Below, in pieces: positions 26,301 to 36,200 of a stretch of DNA of 38,594 bases. The DNA comes from Zygnema cylindricum. Taxonomy: Eukaryota > Streptophyta > Zygnematophyceae > Zygnematales > Zygnemataceae. Position numbers and translations under genes: made by a program. Below the pieces are notes generated by a model. That model made no database searches, had not been told where the DNA came from, and worked only from the letters and a program-made list of their open reading frames with translations. How positions within the stretch are numbered: the first letter of the stretch is position 1; each line of letters opens with the position of its first letter. The stretch covers positions 1 to 38,594 of the forward strand of contig JBBHKE010000792.1 of the NCBI GenBank assembly GCA_037447655.1, given 5' to 3'.

Positions 26301-29300
26301 AGTGAGTATCAATCATTTCTTCAAAAAAAGAAAAAAAAAAGAAATGGGAAGAAAATGAAAACTGAATTGCAATGTTTCTGCAGTCCAGTTAGTTCATATG
26401 TGTTTTACTCTTTAAGAAAGAAAATGCAAATTTTCTGCGATTCGTAAAATTTATGCTTTTTGTTTTGCAAGCTGTGGACATTGAATTCATTCAAATTGAA
26501 AGGAAGTAATGCGTTTTGAAAGGGATGGTATTTCTTGAAAGGGATGCTATATTTTTGAAAGGGAGTAATACTTTTGAAAGGAATAACATGTTTTGAAACG
26601 GGTATTATTTTTTTGAAAGGGAGTATTGTTCTTTGAAAGGAGTAAACATGTTATGAAACCGGCGCTATTTTTTGAAAGCAATGTTATTCTTTGAAAAGGG
26701 TAAACCTGTTTCAAAGAAGTAAATTATTTTAATAGGGTTATCTTTTTTGTTCAGGTTGGAGTCTCTGTAAAGTATATGGAGCATCTTTTGCAAATTCAAA
26801 GAGTTCACCGAAGGAAAGCTCAAGAATTTGGAGAAAGTTTGTTAAGACTTTCCGAATTCTCTCAACATTTACAATCTTTGGGTAAGTATTAAACAATTGT
26901 TACGTTTATTGAGAGTTTTTGAACATTAAAAAAATGTTATAGGAAGCTAAAAGACAAAATATAGTCAAAAAAGAGTTCAAGAATTTGGAGAATGTTTATC
27001 GCAACTTTTCGAATTCTCACAACATTGACACTTTTTGGGTAACTGTTAAATAAATATTGATTAAATAGTAAATAAATCTTTAAGTTTATGGCAGTTTTTG
27101 GACATTCAAAAAATGTCAAAATAAAAGCTAAAAGGTTGGTAAAAAAAAAGCTCAAGAATTTGGATAAAGTTAGTTCCGACCTTCCAAATTCTCCAAAAAA
27201 AAAACAATCTTTGGGTAAGTATTGAACAAATATTCACAATCATTGGGTAAATATTAAACATTGCGACTTTTCGGACGTTAAAAAATGTTAAATAAGGGCC
27301 AAGATTGCGACTTCAAACTACGGGAAAAAGACAAATTTTAGTCATAATTTATTTGACATTCTCTTTGGCCGTGTTAGGTTTTTCCGGCCGGTGGTTTCGA
27401 ATCTTCCAAAATAACATTTGCTATATTCAGCATTCTTTAATGATATCTTATCTTGTTTTCGTCGTTTTTTCCTTTGTGAATGTTTATTATTAACCTGCAA
27501 TTTTTTTCCCCGTAATAGGGAATGTCAACAAGGAAAAAGTTGCAACTTTTCCTCGACAAATTTTGCTTCGAAATCGAATGTGGGAACAAAAGGTAAACCT
27601 AGTATAATCATGTCCTCTCTCTCTCATACTCCTCTCTCTTTCTTTTCCTGCTCTCCTCTCTTCTGTCTCGTTTCTTCTCCACTTCTTCTCTTCTTCCTTA
27701 TTCTCTTCGCCTCTCTCTTCCTCCCCCCCCCCTTTCTCTTTTATTCTCTTATTATTATTTTCTCTCTTTTCTCCCCCTTCTCTCTCTTTTCTCTTAAATC
27801 TTAAATTTATGAATAACATCTACTAATTCTTCTATGAATAACAATCTAAAATATATTTTATAGGTTTCTTTTTGTTGCGATATCGTAAAAATCAAGTTTT
27901 TGTCATTAGCCTAAATGTAAGAAGATATAATAATGTTTACGAGTCACCATTAATTTGTCTGGATGGGTAAAAACATCTTTCATTGCCATTAGAGTTAATA
28001 ACTTAGTTATTTCATGTTTAAAATTAGGTGTTTCATATTTGTATACGGCTATTTCATGTTTAAAAAATGTACCAGAAACTCATACGAGAATGCTAATAAC
28101 ACTAATTAAGGTTAGGGATCCGAAGTAAACCACGTTTTCCAACCACAATTTAGTGTAGTGGATAATAATACTCCATTAACGCAAAGAATCCACTAACTCT
28201 AATTGTGATAAACTATACAGTAATGAAGATGTGAAAAGGCCCACTTGGGTGATTGGAAAGTAAGGGTAAAATGGGGCATTTTATGTTCACTTTTCTTTTT
28301 TTCGATAGAATAGTGGTTTCATATTTCCTGTTAATTTGATAAAATAGTGTCAGGAAGTAAAAGCCTAAAATAATTATGATCCTAACTTTCAAAAGTAGCT
28401 CTATCGTGAAAATTAGTATCATCCTGACTATCAGAACTAAGTCTATAAAATTAGTGTTATCGTAACTTTCAAAAGTAAGTCCATTATTCTTCATGACAGA
28501 AATTATATTCTGGGCCGGCTTAGAATTGTCATTTCCTTGGTTCTGGTTTGCAATTTTCGCATTTTATTTTAATCTCGCACTTTATCTCGGATGTTTTTCC
28601 AGGTTTTGAATTGAAACGTTGAGCCTGAAACTGAACTGGTTATTGAATATTTCACAAAAGTTCCAGGAAACAGAAGATGTGGCGTTATATGCCTTTACTT
28701 ATAAAACCCTAAAACCCTTTAAAACTCTAATGAGCCCTAAAATAACCTAAAAAAACCTCCAAAAATCCCAAAAATCCTCAGAAGCCCTCAAAAATCCTAA
28801 TGCAATCGGTTTGGTTTTTGTTTTTTTTTTTGTTTTGTTATTATTTACAGGCTCTATTGGATCGTCTTCTTGAGATCCACGAGGAGATTCTCCTTTTATA
28901 CTCATTTGCAGAAAAAGGAGGAGCTATTCAAGATGATGAACAAATTTTGAGTTCAAATTTGTACGTTTCGGCAAAATCTCGGCTTGAAGAAGGGAGAGAT
29001 CAGTTACAAATTTGTGTGGTGAGATTTTTCACATCTTAATAGCTCCCTTTTTTCCTCTCCCTCCCATTCCCTCCTGCTCTATCTGCCTCTCCTTCTCCCT
29101 CTTCCTCCCTCTCCCTCTTCTTCTCACTCTCCACTTATTTGTTTGACTTTTACGGACACACTTTTTTTTTTATTTTTTCGCCCACAGAAAACTTGGAAGA
29201 AAATGGAATTTTTTACGACTTTTTGTGTTTTTTTTTCTTTTGTCTGACATTTACAGATAGAATTAAATAGTTTAGGACTTGGTTTCTAGAAATTAAATTT

Positions 29301-32300
29301 TTCAAGTGTTTTTTTTTTTTTTGTTCTTTATTTTTACTTTTTTTGTTTTCACTTGCACAAACCTTGACTCCTAGAAATGAAATTTTACAAGTTGCTTTTT
29401 GTGTTTTTCTGCTTCCTTTTTTTGACATTTACAGAAACAATTAAATAGTTTCCTTCTTCCTCTCCTCCCATTTTCCATGGAAGATCTACAAATGAAGCGA
29501 CCTTCCCTTGTGACACCACCAATGGAAATAGCTCTCCAAAGTAACTTTAATGTTGTACAAACCTTATTTGGACGTTTGAGTGAAGTTATGGAAGTGCCAC
29601 GTGTCAAAGGAGGAGGAGGGGGGAAAAATGTTAGAGAATTTCCAGGCTGGGATTCTCTAAAAATGTCATTTCTCCAGGCTTTAGAGTCAGAAAATGAGTA
29701 TAAAACTCAGACTGGAATACCCGAAACTAAAGGAAATGACAGTTCTCCAGAGTTAAAAAGTGTTAAGAATTCTTCTATTTCTATTTCTTCTTCTTCTTCT
29801 TCTTCTTCTTCTTCTTCTTCTTCTTCTTCTTCTTCTTCTACTTTTTCTCAACTTTATGATCAAGCTGTACAAGAGGTTTTACTGGCGGTTCAAACCCTAA
29901 GTCGGAAAAAAGAAAAACGGAAAGAATTGCATGGAAGCGGTTTTTCCGTGATGGAAGAAGGAGAGAAAACAGAAAGAGAGAAGAAAGAGACTGGTCATGA
30001 AGGAGGAGAGAGTGGTAATAATATGGAGGAAGAGAAGGAAAGAGAAATGAATAATGGTCAAGAATATATGGAGAATCTGGGAACTTTACAGACATGGGAA
30101 TCAGAAATTACGGAACTTATGGATGGTTTACATTTATCCAAAGTTCAAACTGCCGTTGAACGAACCGTTAATGCTGTGGTAAAAATATCGAGCTTTTCTT
30201 TCTGAAACTCTTTTTATTTTCCTTTCGTTTTATTTTTCTTTTGCTTTTGTTTTTTGTGTTTGTTATTTTTTCTTCTTTTTTTTTTGTTATTTCTGTATAT
30301 GGTTTAACATACAGTCAACGCTGCTGTAAAAGTATCAACTTTTTTTTTCTGAAACTTTTTTCTTTCCTTCTCCTTCAATTTTTTTCAATGTTTATATTCC
30401 TACTCCCATTTGTATTCACTTTTATCCCAATTGGAGCTTGAATTCGTCTCGGATTGATCAGTTGTTTAGGTTTTTTAAGCCCTATAATAATTCAGTTCTT
30501 TATTAAGTGTCGATATTTTTCATGATTCTATTCAAGGCATATCTTTATAATGGAAAAGTAAATACTTTTCTTTCAATTTGGTGGGATTTTACGGTGAAAT
30601 GTGATTTAAAGTATATTTTTCTAAATCATTCAAAACCAGCGGTGTGCAGAAAATATCTTTCAGTTCTCTTTGAGAGAAGCTTTCTTCCTTTTATCTCCTT
30701 CTCACCACGCTTATCACCATAATTATTATGGAATATTTTAGCAAGCTTGTTTTTACTCCAAATTCACAGAGTTCAGGGCAAATTTCAAAGGTGGAGTTTT
30801 TCAGAGTTTGATTTTTTCGTAATAGATTTGCTGTGCAGTGTCCACATAACCTAATACCTACTGTTTTGGTGTTAACAAATGACTTCTCACAGTATTAAGT
30901 TTAAACACAATGAAAAACTGTAAGCAAAAAAAACCTTTCACTACCAGTTCCGTAAACAAAAAACTTTCACTATTGATCCTGTTAACAAGGAAACCCTGAC
31001 TAACTATTCTGTAAACAAAAAGGAAAAATAACCACCTACCCTGTCAACCAAAAACTTTAAACTAAGTTTTTTCCCTTTTTCCTTTTTTGAAAGGTGTCTT
31101 TTTTTCAACTATCAGTAACCCTGTAAGCAAAAACATGAACTACTGATCTTGTAAACCAAAAAACTTTTACCAGCTCCTTGTTTGGCAGGTATCAATGGTG
31201 GAAACTACCGATACTATAACTTAAAAAACGTTAACTACTGATCCTGTAAACAAAGAAAAACAACTTCCAATCTTGTAACTTGAAAAACCTTAAGCTAAAC
31301 TTTTCCACCAACTCCTTTTTTGACAGGTGTCCATGGTGGAAATTACCGATGCTGTAAACGAAAAAAGTTTAAGTGTCGCGGCAAATATGATGCAGAGACT
31401 GGCAGGACTTCTTGTTCCTTTGGAGGCAATAGGACTCGAGTTTCTCTGTGAATTCGCATCATTTCATAAATCAGTAAGTTTATGAATTGTTGCAATTTAA
31501 GGTTCTGAAAAAAGGATAATTATTGTTTTCAGAAACGTTAATGTTTATCTGCAGTTGCAAATTAGGGTTTGGGACGAAAGTACTGTTTTAGGCTTTTGAA
31601 AATTAGGGTTTCAGTCAAGATAATGTGTGTGGTGAGAGGAGAATGGCCGTGAACTGTGGGTCATCACTGCCTCTATTGTTGACAGAGGGAAGGCTGTCGT
31701 GAACGTTCTGTATTGATGAAAAGGACAATGAGAGATTTGAGTTTTATAGGAAAAACCAAACGTGGAAGCCGCAATATACAAGGTGAAGGTATAACAAGTT
31801 AGGTAGAATTAATCTAGGTATATCTAAGAAAGCCGCAATATACAAGGTGAAGGTAGAACTAGTTAGGCAGAATTAATCTAGTTACATCTAAGAATGGTAG
31901 AGAGAATCGCTAATTAGCAAGATTCCAAGAGTTAGTAGGAATCTTTCTATGCTAAAACAAGATGTCCAAAAAGAGTACAAGAACACTAATTAAAGTAGTA
32001 AAGTTAAGACTTAGTGTTCTAGGACTTAACTAAAAAGCAAGGAAAACTAAATAAAACATAGTGGTTCATAGTAACGTGGAATTTAGAATTCCAATAATAT
32101 GGGTAAAAACATATCATATGTTTTGTGGTCTTGTGTCTTTCATCATGGAGTAAGCGGGTGTGGTTCTTTTGTCTCACCACCTCTCTTGTAGAACATTGTT
32201 CTAAGGGCCGAAAAAGAGAGAGAAAAATTGAATCAAGGACGCTAACTATGTCTCCTGTCCAATGGCTTTTTGACAGGTAGCGAAGCTCGGATACATTCTC

Positions 32301-33246
32301 TCGAACCTCTTTTGTTGGGTGTTTACAGAAGGCTAAAGAGTACAAGAAGTACAAGAGCACTAATTAAAGTAGTAAACTTAAGTCTTAGTGTTCTAGGACT
32401 TAACTAAAAAGCAATGAAACATAGCGGTTCATAGTAATGTGGAATTTTGAATTCCAATAATATGGGTAAAAACATATCATATGTTTTATGGTCTTGTGTC
32501 TTTCATCATGGAGTAAACGGGCACCTCTCTTGTAGAACATAGTTCTAAGGGCCGAAAAAGAGAGAGAAAAATTGAATCAAGGACGCTAACTTTGTCTCCT
32601 GTCCAATGGCTTTTTGACAGGTGGCGAAGCTCGGATACATTCTCTCAAACCTCTTTTGTTGGGTGTTCACAGAAGGCTTTTGTGGACCCCAGGAGGAGGC
32701 AGGGGATGGAGAGGGAGGAGGGACAAACTTTGAGGATGCGAGTGGTACCGGAATGGGAGAAGGAGAGGGGAAAAAGGATGTGAGTGAGGAGATAGAGGAC
32801 GAGGAACAACTTATGGGCACAAAAGACCAGGTGAGAAAAAACAAAATGTTACAAAATTATGGTTTGGAGCCAGGGACGAGTGTAAAGAAGAGAGTTTTTC
32901 TAAAATGGTATTTCTAGAGTTTTTGGTTTATGGTTTAAAGATTTTTATTTCAAAAGCTCCAGAATGAGAATCCACACTAATTTCTGTAAAGTGATCACAT
33001 GTTTTGGATTATGCGGATAAACCTAATTTTTTTTTTCCTTTTTTTTTTTCTCTTATGTTCCTTTCTTTTCTTTTACTTTTTTCGATTATTTCTCATTTCT
33101 TTTCCTTTTCCTTTTCTTTTTTCTTTCTGGGAATGTTGGTATTGTTGTCGCAGGAGGAAATGGAAAAAGGGGGAGAGAAGGGAGATAAAGATTCCAAAGG
33201 GGTAGAAATGCAACAAGATTTTGAAGGAGATATGTTTGACGTAAGT

Positions 33247-33277
<31 letters not shown>

Positions 33278-36200
33278 GCGAGGAGGGCGAGGAGGGGAAT
33301 CTCGACGAGCAAATGGGAGATTTAGGAGATGATGAACAAGTTGTGGATGAAAAACTATGGGGGAAGGAGGATAAGGAGGGAGAGGAGGGAAAAGAGAAGG
33401 AAAAGTTTGAAAAAGACGCTCCTGTTACAGAGGAGGGGGAGGACGAGAAGGAATACCGAGGGGCAGAGGAGGAGGAGGGAGGGAAAGAAGAACTAAAAAA
33501 GGAGGATCGAGAGAAAAAGGAAGAGAAAAAGGAAGAGAAAGAAGAAAAAAAGGCGCCGCGGGATAAGGCGGCCGGGGAAGAGGGAGAGGAGGAGGAAGAA
33601 GGAGAGGAGGGAGAGGGAATGGAGGAGGAAGGGCCCCAAACAGAGGAGTCTCATGGGATTAAGCCCCAAACGGAGGAGGAACTGGAGTTGCCCGAGAATA
33701 TGGAGCTCGATGGGGAGGAGGGAGGAGAGGAAGGTGGAGAGGAGGGAGAGGAGGGAGACGAAGAGAAAGAAGAAAACGGCGATAGACATGTTGACGATGA
33801 AGAAATGGGAGAGGCGGCGGAGGAAGGGAAGGAGACAGAGAGGAAGGAAGGCGAAGACGAGGAAGAAGAGGGAGGAGAGGGAGGAGAGGAAGGTGATAAG
33901 GACAAGGATAAACGAGACGAAAACAATTCTCTCGAGGAAGGGGGAGAGGAGGAGAACGAGGGAACGGAAGGAGGAGATTTGAGAAAAGACGAGCCGGAGG
34001 ACGTGACAAAAGAAGGAGAGAATAATAAACAAGGGGAGGCAGAGAATGCGGGAGAGGAGGAAGGAGTAGATGTGAATGAAGAAGGGGAGTCTCTCCTCGC
34101 CCCTTCTTCTCGGGAGGGTCCTAAAGGGGCGGAACAGGCAGCTGGGGTCCGTACAGGGGGGGGAGGAGGAGAGAAATCTGCAAATAGTTTAAGGGAACAA
34201 GACGAAAGGAAGGAGAAAGGAGGCTCGAGAGAGGGTAAGGGGAGAGAGAAGGAGATACGTTCGACGGGAAGTAAGGGGCGGTCTGAAGAAACCGTGGCAG
34301 ATGTGAGTGAGAAAGAGGGAGAGGGAGAGGGGAAGGAGAAGAAACAAGAGGCAGATCCGTTGAGAGCTTTGGGAGACATGCTTGAGAAATGGAAGGAGAG
34401 AGTGAAAATGGTAGGAGAGGGAGAGGGAGTGGAAGAGGAAAACGGAGAGGGAGAGGAAGGTGCAGAGGGAGATGGGGAGGGGGAGGAGGAGAGGGAAGGG
34501 GAGGAGGACAACATGGAATATGAATACGTTGGGGAGGGAGAGAGAGGTAAAGATCAAGCTCTTGGAGCCGCCACAGAAGAACAAGTGAAGGAGAGAGGGG
34601 GAGTGCAACTTCCAGAAAAGGAGGAGGAGGGAGAGGGAGAGAAAGGGGAGAAAATGAGTGACTCGGAGGAAGGGAAGGCTTCTGTCGAGGAGGAAGAAAA
34701 AGGAGAGAGACAGGCGGAGGGCTTAAGAAAGGGTTTGAGCGCGAGGGAGGAGGAGGGTAATGAGGAGGAGGGACGAGAGGAGAGGAGACAAGATGCCATG
34801 GTGGAGACGGAGGAGGAGGAGGAAGGAGTAGAAGATGACAGATTGGCGAGAAAAGTGGGAGCCTGGGAGAGTCACGTCTCCTTAATGCTCGAGAAAAAAG
34901 TAAAATTAGACGAGGGAGAGAGGGAGCGTGAAGGTCCTTTGAACGAGGAAGAAATGAAGAGAGTTCGAGAGGAACTTGCTTTGGAGGTAAGAAATTTGGG
35001 AGAGGAGGGAGATGAGGTGACGAGAAAATCGAGAGCGAGAGAGTCGTGGAAAAAATACGAACAAATTACTTCTCAATTGGCGCAAGAACTCGCGGAACAA
35101 TTGAGATTAACTTTAGAACCCACTTTAGCCACTCGTTTACAGGGAGATTTCCGTTCGGGAAAAAGAATAAATATGAAGAAGGTGAGAAATTTTTTTTTCG
35201 AGGGTTTTTTCGAGGTTGTTTTACGGGTTTGTTCCAGATTTTTGTGACATTTTATTAGATTTTCCTTGGGCTTTCAAAAATGATCTAAAGTTTCTCCTCT
35301 TGTCTGTTTCTCACTATGAGTTTTTTAGAAAAAAAACATTTTATCAGGAAAAAAAAGGAAAAAAAAGTCTCTCCTTTACGATTCACTGAAATTTTGAGGC
35401 AAATCTCTATTGGGAAATACCTCTTTCGGAGATTGGTCTCTGGAATAACTCTTTAAAAGTTACTCTTTGCAAAATATAATCCTTCAATAAGAACAAAAAA
35501 TCAAAACTCTCTCCTCTCCTCCCTTCAACCAAAATTAAACTAAATTCTCTCTTTCTCCTCTCACCTCTCTCTCCCCCACCCAGGTTATTCCGTACATAGC
35601 GAGTCAATTTCGAAAAGATAAAATTTGGTTACGACGAGTAAAACCCGATAAAAGACAATACCAAGTGGTTATCGCCATTGACGATTCAAAAAGTATGAGT
35701 GAATCGAAGTGTGGGCATTTGGCTTTGGAGGCCACGGCAACCATTTGTCACGCTTTGAGGCAGTTGGAGGTGGGAGAGGTAGCGGTGGTGGGATTCGGAG
35801 AGAGAGAAAACGTCCGTCTCGTCCATCCCTTTGAGACACCGTTTACTTCGGAGGCGGGTGTGGAGGTAAGGTTTTTTTGGGAGAGGCATTTTGGGAGAGG
35901 GGCAAATTTTGGGAGAGAGAGGTTATTTCAGCAAAGAAGATTTTTTGCGTTTTCCACCACCTATTGTGCGTATTTTTTAGTGTTGGAAATTGTTGTGGAT
36001 TTTATTCACCGACAAAGTGGTCAACTGACAAAATTGTCGCCGTTTTTGTTTTTTTACATTTTCTTTTATTTAGCCGCAGATTGTCTTATTATTATTCTTT
36101 ACCCATGGAAATCGCTGTCAAAGGTTTTTCACTGACGAAATTTTCAACTGACAAGCTCTTCGGTTCTTTTTGTTTTTTTTTCCCTTTTCCTTTTCCTTTT

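Noticed and set aside
33493-34608. Long minus-strand open frames over the acidic exon (for example 33651-34514)
   Set aside because: They are Ser/Pro/Leu mirror images of the purine-rich coding strand.
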